From Actinokineospora fastidiosa (lineage in GTDB: Bacteria > Actinomycetota > Actinomycetes > Mycobacteriales > Pseudonocardiaceae), in contig NZ_BMRB01000001.1 of assembly GCF_014648415.1 (NCBI RefSeq), positions 310,001 through 374,000 on the forward strand: a stretch of 64,000 nucleotides of DNA, given 5' to 3'. Every line of letters starts with the position of its first letter. Position 1 is the stretch's first letter. The notes under the pieces are model-generated. The model had not been told where the DNA came from. It worked only from the letters and a program-made list of their open reading frames with translations, and did no database searches. The position numbers and the translations under genes are program-made. Shown here piece by piece: positions 1-9,865 of the stretch.

Positions 1-278
1 CTCGTGGGCGGCCCGGTAGGCGGCGGCCAGCGCGGCGTCGGCGGCCAGCCGCTCGGTCATCTCCCGCATGAGCCCGGTCGTCTCCAGCGTGCTGACCAGG
101 GAGTTCAGCCGGGGGCACGTGAGGTAGTACAGCGTCGGGAACGGGGTGCCGTCGGGCAGCCGCGGACTGGTCTGGATGACGTTGGGGTGCCCGCTCGGGC
201 AGCGGGCGGCGACGGCCCGCACCCCGCGCGGAGTCCGGCCCAGCTGCTCGGCCACGACGGCGATATCGGCTTCGGCGA

Positions 279-282
<4 letters not shown>
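1..282 (-). CDS. DUF501 family protein (3' end beyond window)
   Basis: The 94 visible residues start MIAEADIAVVAEQLGR and contain the core of the DUF501 family: VRAVAARCPSGHPN, then TSPRLPDGTPFPTLYYLTCP. The function of the family is unknown; it is nearly always found beside the FtsB-like gene and enolase in Actinobacteria. The start ATG (280-282) overlaps the stop of the upstream septum protein as ATGA, so the two are probably translationally coupled. The stop codon is outside the window, so the protein is cut by the window edge and shows no sign of being broken. Confidence 0.93.
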
Positions 283-2098
<1,816 letters not shown>

Positions 2099-2138
2099 CT
2101 ATCGAAAAAGCGCTGCGTGCGCGTACTGTGAGTGGACC

Positions 2139-2525
2139 ATGACCCAGGACGCCGACCGCACCTTCGCGGCTTTCCGCCAGGCGGAACGGCTGGTGGCCCA
2201 GCGCCGCCCGCTGGACGCCCTCGCGGCGCTGGCCCCTGTCCTGGAGGCCGAGCCGAACGCCCCGTCGGTGCACCTGCTGGCGGGCCGGGCCTATCTGGGC
2301 TCGGCCCAGCTGCGCCGGGCCGAGGCGGCGTTCCTGCGGGTGCTGGAGCTGGACCCGACCGACCACTACGCCCGCTTCGCCCTGGGGCGGACCCTGCAGC
2401 GGCAGAGCCGGTTGGAGGAGGCGCAGACCCAGCTGCGCATCGCGGTCGCCATGAACCCGGCCCCGGAGTACCAGGAGGCCTTCGGCGAGATCTCGGCCCG
2501 GCTGGCGGTGGAGCGCGACCGCTAG
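2139..2525 (+). CDS. small tetratricopeptide-repeat protein
   Basis: This 128-residue soluble protein consists of about three TPR-like helix pairs, for example LVAQRRPLDALAALAPVLEA, RRAEAAFLRVLELDPTDHYA and RLEEAQTQLRIAVAMNPAPE. TPR proteins are adaptors, and its partner cannot be told from the sequence. It is divergent from eno. The ATG at 2139 lies 9 nt after a TACTGT hexamer (2124-2129) that fits an actinobacterial -10 box, so the message would be nearly leaderless. Small TPR proteins at this position beside eno are common in the group. The specific role is unknown. Confidence 0.85.
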   Translation: MTQDADRTFAAFRQAERLVAQRRPLDALAALAPVLEAEPNAPSVHLLAGRAYLGSAQLRRAEAAFLRVLELDPTDHYARFALGRTLQRQSRLEEAQTQLRIAVAMNPAPEYQEAFGEISARLAVERDR

Positions 2526-2543
2526 GCCGGGTTCCCGCTTCGC

Positions 2544-3344
2544 CTACTTGATCTCGGCGGCCTTGCGGGCGTAGGCGTCGGCGCCGCTGAACACGTCGCG
2601 GCCGTAGCGCTCGGAGCGGTTGTAGGTCAGCACGGCCTTCCACCAGCCCTCGCCGGTGGCGAGATCGCCGCCGCTGGCGCAGAGGTAGTGCGCGGCGGTC
2701 AGGGTGGCGTCGTCGACGTTCTGCGGATCGGCCGGCGCGCCGTCGGCGTTCGCGCGCAGCGACCAGCGGGCCCAGGTCGACGGCAGGAACTGCATCGGCC
2801 CGACGGCGCGGTCCCAGCGGGTGTCGCCGTCGAGGCGGCCGCCGTCGGTGTCCGGGATGGCCTTCACGCCGGGGGAACCGTCGAGCGGGATGCCGATGAT
2901 CGGCTTGGACAGGCTGCCGTCGGGGTTGATCCGGGTGCCGTTGTAGCGGCCGTGGTGGGACTCCACGCGGCCGATGCCCGCCAGGGTGGTCCAGGTCAGG
3001 TTGCAGCCGGGGGCCGTGCCCCGGATGCGCGACTCGGCGTTGACGTAGGCCACCAGCGTCCGCGCGGGGATGTCGGTGGCCGCGGCGAACCGCTCGGCCC
3101 ACCCGGCCAGGTCCGGCTGGACCGGGGCGGGACGGCCCTGCGGCGCGGCGGCGCCGGGGTCGACGTCCAGCTGCGGCACCACGAACGCGGGCTGCCGGGG
3201 CGCGGCCGCCGGGCGGTCGATCACCTCAAGCACGAAGATCCCGGTGCCCGCGAGCAACACCAGCACGGCCGCCAAGGCCAGTCTGCGCAGCGGTCGGCGG
3301 GCCCCGGGCGGGCGGGGCGGATCCGCGGTCAGCATGTCGGCCAC
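2544..3344 (-). CDS. membrane-anchored lytic transglycosylase (LpqU-like)
   Basis: This 266-residue protein has a short Pro/Arg-rich cytoplasmic tail, one membrane segment (LALAAVLVLLAGTGIFVLEV, about residues 25-44), a Pro-rich linker, then an MltB-like murein transglycosylase domain. That domain shows LAGIGRVESHHGRYNG with the catalytic Glu, RWDRAVGPMQFLPSTW, and VDDATLTAAHYLC. It would cleave peptidoglycan glycan strands outside the membrane. It matches mycobacterial LpqU in position next to eno but has a transmembrane anchor instead of a lipobox. The start GTG at 3344 sits 7 nt after TAGCCT (3357-3352 on this strand), consistent with a leaderless message. Confidence 0.88.
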   Translation of the reverse strand: MADMLTADPPRPPGARRPLRRLALAAVLVLLAGTGIFVLEVIDRPAAAPRQPAFVVPQLDVDPGAAAPQGRPAPVQPDLAGWAERFAAATDIPARTLVAYVNAESRIRGTAPGCNLTWTTLAGIGRVESHHGRYNGTRINPDGSLSKPIIGIPLDGSPGVKAIPDTDGGRLDGDTRWDRAVGPMQFLPSTWARWSLRANADGAPADPQNVDDATLTAAHYLCASGGDLATGEGWWKAVLTYNRSERYGRDVFSGADAYARKAAEIK

Positions 3345-3394
3345 GCCACCCAGGCTACGTGCCCGCGCCCCCGGACCGTCCGCCCCCGGGCTGA

Positions 3395-4189
3395 TCAGGG
3401 CTTAACTGCCCGCAGGGCGTACATCAGCGGGATGCGGGGCGCGTCGTCGGGCAGGCGGTGCCATGGTCCGACGGTGTTGACCATGCCCTCCCAGCGCTTC
3501 CACGGGATCTCCGGCGTCTCGCGCAGCAGGTCGAGGCGCAGGCCCGCGCCGAGCAGGGCGGTGATCACCTCGCCCAGGCCGTGCCGCCACTCGTAGTACT
3601 CCGTGGCCTCCGACAGCGGCGGGCCGTCGGTGTAGGTATAGGTGCCGTCGACCCGGATCGGGCCGCGGTCGCCGAGGTAGTCGTCGCGCAGGGTCAGGGT
3701 CTCGTCGTCGCTCGGGATCAGGCCGAGGGTGTAGAGCACCGGGTGGAACTCCACGAGGTAGAGGAACCGGCCCGGGCGCAGCAGCCCGGCCACCTGCTCG
3801 GCCCACAGCGGCAGGTCGGGGACGAAGACGAGCGAGCCCTTGCCGGTGTAGACGACGTCGAAGCGCTCGGGGCCCAGGGCGTCGACGGCGGCCAGCACGT
3901 CGCCGTGCACGTAGGTGATCCCGGGGACCGCCCGCGCGGCCTCCAGCGACGCGGCCGACAGGTCCAGCCCGGTGACGCGCGCGCCGCGCTCGGCCAGGGC
4001 GCGGGTCTCGCTGCCGATGTGGCACTGCAGGTGCACGACGTCGCGGCCCGCGAGATCGCCGAGGTCGTCCCACTCGTGCGGGGCGAACCACGCCGAGGGT
4101 TCCTCGGCGTAGAACCGGCTCGCCACGTGGATGGGGACGCGCGCGTCCCAGTTGGCCTCGTTGGCGCGGATCATCGCGGAGAAGTCCAT
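3395..4189 (-). CDS. class I SAM-dependent methyltransferase
   Basis: This protein of about 264 residues has a Rossmann methyltransferase core: VVHLQCHIGSETRALAERG (motif I, with QCHIG in place of the usual DxGxG), VTGLDLSAASLEAAR (motif II), YVHGDVLAA, and FDVVYTGKGSL (motif IV region). The substrate is unknown. The ORF can be extended to a GTG at 4234, but the ATG at 4189 (MDFSAMIRANEANWD) matches the usual start of this family and is preferred. It follows the tricorn protease on the same strand, 54 nt after its stop codon with the chosen start, so the two are probably co-transcribed. Confidence 0.85.
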   Translation of the reverse strand: MDFSAMIRANEANWDARVPIHVASRFYAEEPSAWFAPHEWDDLGDLAGRDVVHLQCHIGSETRALAERGARVTGLDLSAASLEAARAVPGITYVHGDVLAAVDALGPERFDVVYTGKGSLVFVPDLPLWAEQVAGLLRPGRFLYLVEFHPVLYTLGLIPSDDETLTLRDDYLGDRGPIRVDGTYTYTDGPPLSEATEYYEWRHGLGEVITALLGAGLRLDLLRETPEIPWKRWEGMVNTVGPWHRLPDDAPRIPLMYALRAVKP

Positions 4190-4243
4190 GCCGCCGATCT
4201 TGCCGGGGGCGGCGGGGAAAGCCACCCCCGGCACGGTGATCGG

Positions 4244-7200
4244 CTACAGCGGCGGGATGTCCGGCGGGGTCAGCGCCGGGCGCTCGGCCAGGGTCTCCAG
4301 CGCGATGCGCACCGCGGTGTCCAGCTGCGGGTCGCGGCCGGCGGCGTGGTCCTGCGGCGTGATCGGCACCTCGACGTCGGGGTCGACGCCGTGGTTCTCC
4401 ACGCCCCACTCGTAGCCCTGCATCCACGTGGCGTAGCGCGGCTGGGTGACCATGGTCCCGTCGACCAGCCGGTACCGCATGTCGATGCCGACGACGCCGC
4501 CCCAGGTGCGGGTGCCCACGATCGGGCCGATGCCCAGCGCCTTGATCGCGGCGTTGACGATGTCGCCGTCGGAGCCGGAGAACTCGTCGGCGACCGCCAC
4601 CACCGGGCCGCGCGGCGCGTCGGCCGGGTAGGTCTCCAGGTAGTAGCCGTCGCGGGCGCGGCCCCAGCCGACGATGCGCCGGGCCAGCTTCTCGATGATC
4701 AGCTGGGAGAGGTGGCCGCCTCGGTTCTCCCGCAGGTCGACCACGATGCCCTCGCGGCGCATCTCCATCCGCAGGTCGCGGTGGAACTGCGCCCAGCCGC
4801 TGGCGATCATGTCCGGCACGTGCAGGTAGCCGACGCGCCCGTCGGACGCGGCGTGCACGTGGGCGCGCCGGTCGGCCACCCACGCCTGGTAGCGCAGCGG
4901 CTCGTCGTCCAGCAGCGGCTCGACGACGACGCGGCGCACCGACCCGCCGTCCTTGGGCAGGACCGTCAGCTCGACCGGCTTGCCCGCCGTGCCCACCAGC
5001 AGCGGGGCGGGCCCGCGGTCCGGGTCCACGGGACGGCCGTCGACGGCGGTGATCGCGTCGCCCGCGCGCACCGCGACGCCCGGCGCGCGCAGCGGCGAGC
5101 GGGCGCGCGGGTCGGAGCTCTCCCCCGGCACGACGCGGGTGATCCGCCACCGGCCGTCGGCGTCGCGCTCGAGGTCGGCGCCGAGCAGGCCGAGCCTGCG
5201 CTTGTCGTCGGCGCCAGTGCCCGGCGGCATGACGTAGGCGTGCGAGGTGTCGAGCTCGCCCTGGACCTCCCACAGCAGGTCGACGAGGTCGTCGTGCGAG
5301 CCGACGGTGTCCACCAGCGGGCGGTACCGGTCGAGCACGCCCGCCCAGTCGACGCCGCCGAGGTCCGCGCGCCAGAAGTGGTCGCGCATGAGGCGGCCGT
5401 TCTCGTCGAACATCTGCCGCCACTCGGCCGCCGGGTCCACCCGCACGCGGATGCGGCTGAGGTCGACGCCGATGTTGTCCTCGGAGCGGTCGTCGGAGTC
5501 GGACTTGCGGTCGGCGGGGACGACGCGCAGGGAGTTGCCGTCCTTGACGACGAGCCGCTGCCCGTCGCCGCTCGGCCAGACCCGGTCGAAGCCGTCGACC
5601 AGGGTGTCGATCTTCAGCTTGGCCAGGTCGAAGCGCTCGAGCACCGAGCGCGGCTCGGCCTCGCCGAGCACGTCGAGGTCGTCGCCGAGGGAGCCGGTGA
5701 GCGGGTCGCGCCGCCACAGCACGCCGCCCTTGACCGCCCACAGCCCGGAGAAGCGGGCCGCGGGCACCGGGAAGGCGACCACCCTGTCCTCGATGCCCTC
5801 GACGTCGACGCTGGTGCGCGGCGTCTTGTCGTCGTCGTCCTTGTCGTCGTCCTTGCCCTTGTCGTCCTTGTCCTCGCCGAACGGCCTGCCGTCGCGCAGC
5901 GGGGCGAACGGCGACGGCGTGGTGGCGGCCAGCGGCACCAGGTAGGGCCGGGTCCCGTTGGCGAAGGACAGGTCGAACACGTGCACGTCGTAGATCGGGT
6001 CGAAGCTGCGCGCGGACAGGAACGCGATGTGCTTGCCGTCCGCGGTGAACGCGGGCTCCCAGTCGACGAACCGCAGCGGCGTCACGTCCACGATGGACAG
6101 GTCGGCGGTGTTGACCATGCGGATGTGGCGCAGCGGGTCGGGGCCCGGGTGCGACCAGGCCAGCCAGGCCGAGTCCGGGGAGAACACCAGCCCGGTCGGG
6201 TCGGACTCGGTGGCCCGCACGACCTCGCGGATGTCGCCGTCCTCGGCGTCGACGAGCAGCAGCCGCCCGTCGTGGGTGGCCAGGCCGACGCGCTTGCCGT
6301 CCGGCGAGGTCGCCAGCTCCAGCACCCGGCCCAGCTGCCCGGCGCCCACCCGGCGCGGGGTGTCGCCCGGGTCGACGCCCGCGACCGGGGCGAACTCCAG
6401 GGCGTCCTCGCCGTCGACGTCGGTGACCCAGACGACGCGGCCGGTGTCGCCGAGCACGCGGGGCAGCCTGCCCCGCACGCCGTCGGCGACGCCGAGCGCG
6501 CGCACCGGGCCGTCGCGGTGGGTCAGCCAGTGGATGGTGCCGCGCACCTCGACCACGCTGGCGCGGCCGGTCTTGTCCGGGCCGACGTCGCCCAGGTGCG
6601 GCGCGGGCGAGATCTGCCGGGGCTGGCGCGACACCCGGGGTCCGCCGAGGCGGATGTCGACCGGGCGCGGCTCGGCGTCGAGGCTGTCGTGCAGCCAGAT
6701 CCGGCCCGCGCGGTGGTAGACGACCCGCTCGCCGTCGGTGCTGGCGTTGCGCGCGTAGAACTGCTCGTGGCTGGAGTGTTTGCGCAGGTCGGAGCCGTCG
6801 GGCAGGCAAGAGTAGAGGTTGCCGACGCCCTCGTGGTCGGACAGGAACGCCACCCGGCCGCCGACCCACATCGGCGACTGGATGTTGCCGTCCACTTCGG
6901 ACAGGATGCGGGTGAACCCGCCGCTGCCGTCGGCGTCGACCCACACCTTGCCCGCGGTGCCGCCGCGATAGCGCTTCCAGTGCGCGGGCTCGCGGAAGTA
7001 GACGCTGCCGACCACCACGCCGCCGCCGTCGGCGATGTCGACCTCGCTGACGTGGCCGAAGGGCAGCCGGGTCGCGGGGGACCCGTCGGTCGGCACGGCG
7101 TAGGCCCACGACCGCGACCGCGACGCCTGGCCGACCGACGAGGTGGCCAGCACGTGCCCGTCCGGCGTCCAGCCGCGCACGGACGTGCGCAGGTCGCCCC

Positions 7201-7450
7201 AGTAGGTCAGGCGGGTGCTCGGGCCGCCGTCGACCGGGGCGAGGTGCACTTCGGGCTCGACGTCGCGCTCACTGCGCCATGCGATGGCCGTTCCGTCGCG
7301 GGACAACCGCGGATTGGCCACCGGGACCTGGTCGGCGGACACCCGCCAGGCACGGCCGCCCGCGACGGGCGCCAGCCACACGTCGTCCTCGGCGACGAAC
7401 GTGATCAGGTCGTGGCGCACATGGGGGAATCTCAGGTAGGCGTCGGTCAC
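4244..7450 (-). CDS. tricorn-type protease, S41 family
   Basis: This 1068-residue protein has the tricorn layout: an N-terminal six- and seven-bladed propeller region (to about residue 650) with repeated PRLSRDGTAIAWRSE- and VFSPDSAWLAWSH-type blades, a C1 helical domain, a PDZ domain (APGVAVRAGDAITAVDGRP), and an S41 catalytic domain. The nucleophile region is DEFSGSDGDIVNAAIKALG. Tricorn degrades oligopeptides released by the proteasome. An odd, very acidic Lys/Asp stretch (EDKDDKGKDDDKDDDDK) is inserted between blades and is likely a surface loop. The chosen GTG at 7450 follows TACGTT by 6 nt, a leaderless arrangement; the longer ORF to 7534 would add an unlikely Arg/Ser tail. Confidence 0.92.
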   Translation of the reverse strand: MTDAYLRFPHVRHDLITFVAEDDVWLAPVAGGRAWRVSADQVPVANPRLSRDGTAIAWRSERDVEPEVHLAPVDGGPSTRLTYWGDLRTSVRGWTPDGHVLATSSVGQASRSRSWAYAVPTDGSPATRLPFGHVSEVDIADGGGVVVGSVYFREPAHWKRYRGGTAGKVWVDADGSGGFTRILSEVDGNIQSPMWVGGRVAFLSDHEGVGNLYSCLPDGSDLRKHSSHEQFYARNASTDGERVVYHRAGRIWLHDSLDAEPRPVDIRLGGPRVSRQPRQISPAPHLGDVGPDKTGRASVVEVRGTIHWLTHRDGPVRALGVADGVRGRLPRVLGDTGRVVWVTDVDGEDALEFAPVAGVDPGDTPRRVGAGQLGRVLELATSPDGKRVGLATHDGRLLLVDAEDGDIREVVRATESDPTGLVFSPDSAWLAWSHPGPDPLRHIRMVNTADLSIVDVTPLRFVDWEPAFTADGKHIAFLSARSFDPIYDVHVFDLSFANGTRPYLVPLAATTPSPFAPLRDGRPFGEDKDDKGKDDDKDDDDKTPRTSVDVEGIEDRVVAFPVPAARFSGLWAVKGGVLWRRDPLTGSLGDDLDVLGEAEPRSVLERFDLAKLKIDTLVDGFDRVWPSGDGQRLVVKDGNSLRVVPADRKSDSDDRSEDNIGVDLSRIRVRVDPAAEWRQMFDENGRLMRDHFWRADLGGVDWAGVLDRYRPLVDTVGSHDDLVDLLWEVQGELDTSHAYVMPPGTGADDKRRLGLLGADLERDADGRWRITRVVPGESSDPRARSPLRAPGVAVRAGDAITAVDGRPVDPDRGPAPLLVGTAGKPVELTVLPKDGGSVRRVVVEPLLDDEPLRYQAWVADRRAHVHAASDGRVGYLHVPDMIASGWAQFHRDLRMEMRREGIVVDLRENRGGHLSQLIIEKLARRIVGWGRARDGYYLETYPADAPRGPVVAVADEFSGSDGDIVNAAIKALGIGPIVGTRTWGGVVGIDMRYRLVDGTMVTQPRYATWMQGYEWGVENHGVDPDVEVPITPQDHAAGRDPQLDTAVRIALETLAERPALTPPDIPPL

Positions 7451-7506
7451 CCTGCCAACGTAGTCACCCTCGGCACAGCGCGACGACGATTTGCGGGTGG
7501 AGGCGG

Positions 7507-7665
7507 CTAGAGGACGCTCTTGAGCCCGGCCCACACGTCCACGACGGCGACCGCGGCGGAATCGGTGTTCGAGGCGTACGGCGGGGGCAGGACCTGAGCG
7601 GAGGCGTGCGCACCGCTGATCACGGTGAGTGCGGCACAGCAGGCGAAGACAAACAAACGACGCAC
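7507..7665 (-). CDS. small secreted peptide, 52 residues
   Basis: This is a short ORF with a clear signal peptide: MRRLFVFACCAALTVISG, then AHASA followed by a mature part of about 28 residues starting QVLPPPYASNTDS and ending in an amphipathic helix-like VVDVWAGLKSVL. The start GTG (7663-7665) has an AGGAG ribosome-binding site 7 nt upstream, and codon third positions are GC-rich throughout. The gene lies between mazG and the tricorn gene on the same strand. I do not recognise the mature sequence and assign no function. Export is inferred from the signal peptide alone. AxA cleavage after ASA is the likely processing site. Confidence 0.72.
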   Translation of the reverse strand: MRRLFVFACCAALTVISGAHASAQVLPPPYASNTDSAAVAVVDVWAGLKSVL

Positions 7666-7804
7666 GGGGAACTCCTATGGACGAGCGGTACGTCCATGGT
7701 GCGCTGGCGTTTCCGGAAAAGAATCTGCCAAACGGCCCAGTTCAGGGCCCTGCGTTGTCCCGCTGAGCGAACAATGCGCGCCGTACCAGCGTCGCCCGAT
7801 TTTA

Positions 7805-7826
7805 AACATCAAACAGCTGCGATGTT
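7805..7826 (-). terminator. candidate terminator after mazG
   Basis: AACATC (7805-7810) and GATGTT (7821-7826) form a 6-bp stem just downstream of the mazG stop. On the minus strand the stem is followed by TTTAAAATC, an AT-rich run that is unusual in this genome. The loop contains CAGCTG. The position and tail fit factor-independent termination, but the stem is short. Confidence 0.45.
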
Positions 7827-7834
7827 CGTCACAG

Positions 7835-8740
7835 TTATCGGGGCCAGTACGCGCGCCAGTCGTCCTCGGTGAGGGTGTCGACGCCCGCCGCGCGGGCGGC
7901 GGTCTCGGCGGCGCGGACGTCGGCGGCGAAGGCGCGGGCGACGGCCCGCAGCTCGCCCTCGGGGTCCTGGCCAGCGAGCCTGGCCAGCGCGGCGGTGTCG
8001 AACAGCCGGGCGCCGGGGGTGCCGCCGGAGGGCAGCAGGTCGGCGGGCAGGCCAGCGCGGGCCGTGCGCTGGACGAGCTTGGCGGCCAGCGCCAGCGCGG
8101 GCTGGCCGAGGGCGACCCCGTCCACACAGGATGCGCGGCGCTTCTCCCGCTGCTTGAGCTCCTCCCAGCGGTGCTCCTGGGTGCGGGCGTCGCGCACGGC
8201 GGGGTCGCCGTCGCCGAAGACGTGCGGGTGCCTGCCGACCAGCTTGGCGACCAGGTCGGCGGCGACGTCGTCGACGGTGAACGGGTCGGTCGGGTGCTCC
8301 TCGGCGACCCGGGCGTGGAAGAGGACCTGCAGCAGGACGTCGCCGAGTTCCTCGCGCAGCGCGGCGCGGTCGCCGTCGTCGATGGCCTCCAGCAGCTCGT
8401 AGCACTCCTCGACCAGGTACTGGCGCAGGGACTCGTGGCTCTGCTCGGCGTCCCACGGGCAGCCGCCCGGGGAGCGCAGCCGGTCCATGACCTCGGCCGC
8501 GGCGACCAGGCCGGTGCCCGGGGCCGCGTGCAGCGGGACGCCCTCGGCCAGCAGCGCGGCGGCGGCCGGGTGGGTCAGGTCGTCGGTGAGCAGCACGACC
8601 GAGCCGTCGGCGGGGCCGGGCGCGGCCAGCGCGGGGTCGACGCCGCCCACGACCTCCACCCGGGCCGCGGTGCGCAGCAGCGGCACCGCGGAGTCCGGGA
8701 CGGTCCGGCCGCGCACGAGCACGACCGCGGAGTCGGTCAC
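7835..8740 (-). CDS. mazG: MazG nucleoside triphosphate pyrophosphohydrolase
   Basis: This 301-residue protein has the MazG signature DRLRSPGGCPWDAEQSHESL, then EECYELLEAIDDGD and ALREELGDVLLQVLFHARVA, the EExxE and ExxD metal-binding motifs. MazG hydrolyses noncanonical or excess NTPs to NMP and pyrophosphate in house-cleaning. The first 85 residues form an actinobacterial N-terminal extension with Ala-rich repeats of hydrophobic character. The start GTG at 8740 overlaps the stop of the upstream lipoprotein gene (GTGA), indicating coupled translation. A candidate terminator follows. Confidence 0.94.
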   Translation of the reverse strand: MTDSAVVLVRGRTVPDSAVPLLRTAARVEVVGGVDPALAAPGPADGSVVLLTDDLTHPAAAALLAEGVPLHAAPGTGLVAAAEVMDRLRSPGGCPWDAEQSHESLRQYLVEECYELLEAIDDGDRAALREELGDVLLQVLFHARVAEEHPTDPFTVDDVAADLVAKLVGRHPHVFGDGDPAVRDARTQEHRWEELKQREKRRASCVDGVALGQPALALAAKLVQRTARAGLPADLLPSGGTPGARLFDTAALARLAGQDPEGELRAVARAFAADVRAAETAARAAGVDTLTEDDWRAYWPR

Positions 8741-9747
8741 GGCTTCGCGGTCCCCATCGGCATCACGAACCCGGTGGTCTCCTGCTCGCTGGCGGCCACG
8801 CCCATCGCCGCGGTGTCCCACACGCCGTAGCGGGGGCTGATCTTGACGCCGATCTCGTCCACCATCGGCTGCAGGATGCGCGGGCCGAGCGCGGTGGCCA
8901 GGCGCGGGTCGTCGGTGGCCGCCGGGTCGGGCTGCGCGTCGGTGCTGCGCTCGCGGATCACCGCGACCACCCACGCGGGGTTCTCCGGGCTGGGCTGGAA
9001 GCCCACGACGTTGCCCGGCGGCGTGCCGAACAGCACGGTGCCCGCCAGCTCGCCGACGCCGGTCGCGGTGAAGACCTCGCCCTCGCCTGCCTGGCTGCCC
9101 GCGGCGATCTCGGCGCGGACGACCCGTGCTGCCTCCTCGGGGCTCACGGCGAGCCTGCGGGCCATGTCCTCGGCCTTGCCGCGCAGCGACCCGGCGGGCT
9201 CGTCCGGTCCGCCGGGGCTGACCAGGACGTAGTCGAAGGTGACCGCCAGCGTCGGCGCGGCCTGCTGGCCGAGCTTGAGCCGGATCAGGTAGCCGCGGGC
9301 CAGCTCCGCCGGGTCGAACACCCGGTTGACGGCCTGCTCGACGATGACGTCCGCGGTCGCGCTGCCGTCGGTGGGCAACGGCTTCAGCGTCTGGGTCACC
9401 TGCGCCGCCAGCTGGTTCACCTGGCCGGGGTCGACGGTGACCGAGTGCTTGCGCGCGTAGGCGTCGGTCAGCTCGGTGAGCACGAGCTGGCGCAGGATCG
9501 CCCGGGACAGCAGGTCCAGCTTGCGCTGGTCGGCCAGCACCTGGGCGGCGGGCTCGATCTCGACGGCCCGGTCGACCAGTTCCTGCACCCGGTCCACCGG
9601 GATGGTCTTCCCACCCACGATGGCCGCGGCGTTGACCTGGCTCGGCCCTGACGAGCAGGCGCTCAGCACCAGCCCGACCACAACCGACAGCAACGCAAGC
9701 CCGCGACGGCGGCGAATGACAGTGGTCACAGTGCTGAAGCCTCTCAT
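8737..9747 (-). CDS. SurA-like N-terminal domain lipoprotein
   Basis: This 336-residue protein begins with an Arg-rich n-region and a lipoprotein signal (LALLSVVVGLVLSACSS; Cys near residue 31), so it is anchored to the outer face of the membrane. The mature part resembles the SurA N-terminal chaperone domain: VNAAAIVGGKTIPVDRVQEL, AILRQLVLTELTDAYARK and PGQVNQLAAQV. A middle region (EVFTATGVGELAGTVL and PENPAWVVAVI) resembles a degenerate peptidyl-prolyl isomerase insert. A role in folding exported proteins is inferred. It is translationally coupled to mazG, a pairing frequent in Actinobacteria, although the functional link is obscure. Confidence 0.82.
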   Translation of the reverse strand: MRGFSTVTTVIRRRRGLALLSVVVGLVLSACSSGPSQVNAAAIVGGKTIPVDRVQELVDRAVEIEPAAQVLADQRKLDLLSRAILRQLVLTELTDAYARKHSVTVDPGQVNQLAAQVTQTLKPLPTDGSATADVIVEQAVNRVFDPAELARGYLIRLKLGQQAAPTLAVTFDYVLVSPGGPDEPAGSLRGKAEDMARRLAVSPEEAARVVRAEIAAGSQAGEGEVFTATGVGELAGTVLFGTPPGNVVGFQPSPENPAWVVAVIRERSTDAQPDPAATDDPRLATALGPRILQPMVDEIGVKISPRYGVWDTAAMGVAASEQETTGFVMPMGTAKP

Positions 9748-9865
9748 AAGGGTTCCTCAGCTCGACGGGCACCCGTTCGGGCGAGTTCCGCAGGTGCGGG
9801 CGTCCTGATCCGGTGGACGGCGCGGCTCGCTACCGTCCGTCCGGACGACGCGAGGGGGCGCACAC

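Noticed and set aside
5830-5885. A frameshift in the tricorn gene at the Lys/Asp stretch
   Set aside because: The reading frame continues with normal propeller sequence on both sides; it is a low-complexity insertion.
3458-7510. A 1350-codon plus-strand ORF opposite the tricorn gene
   Set aside because: It is the antisense shadow of a GC3-biased gene; its peptide is Arg/Ala/Val-rich with no family motifs, while the minus strand reads as a clear tricorn protease.
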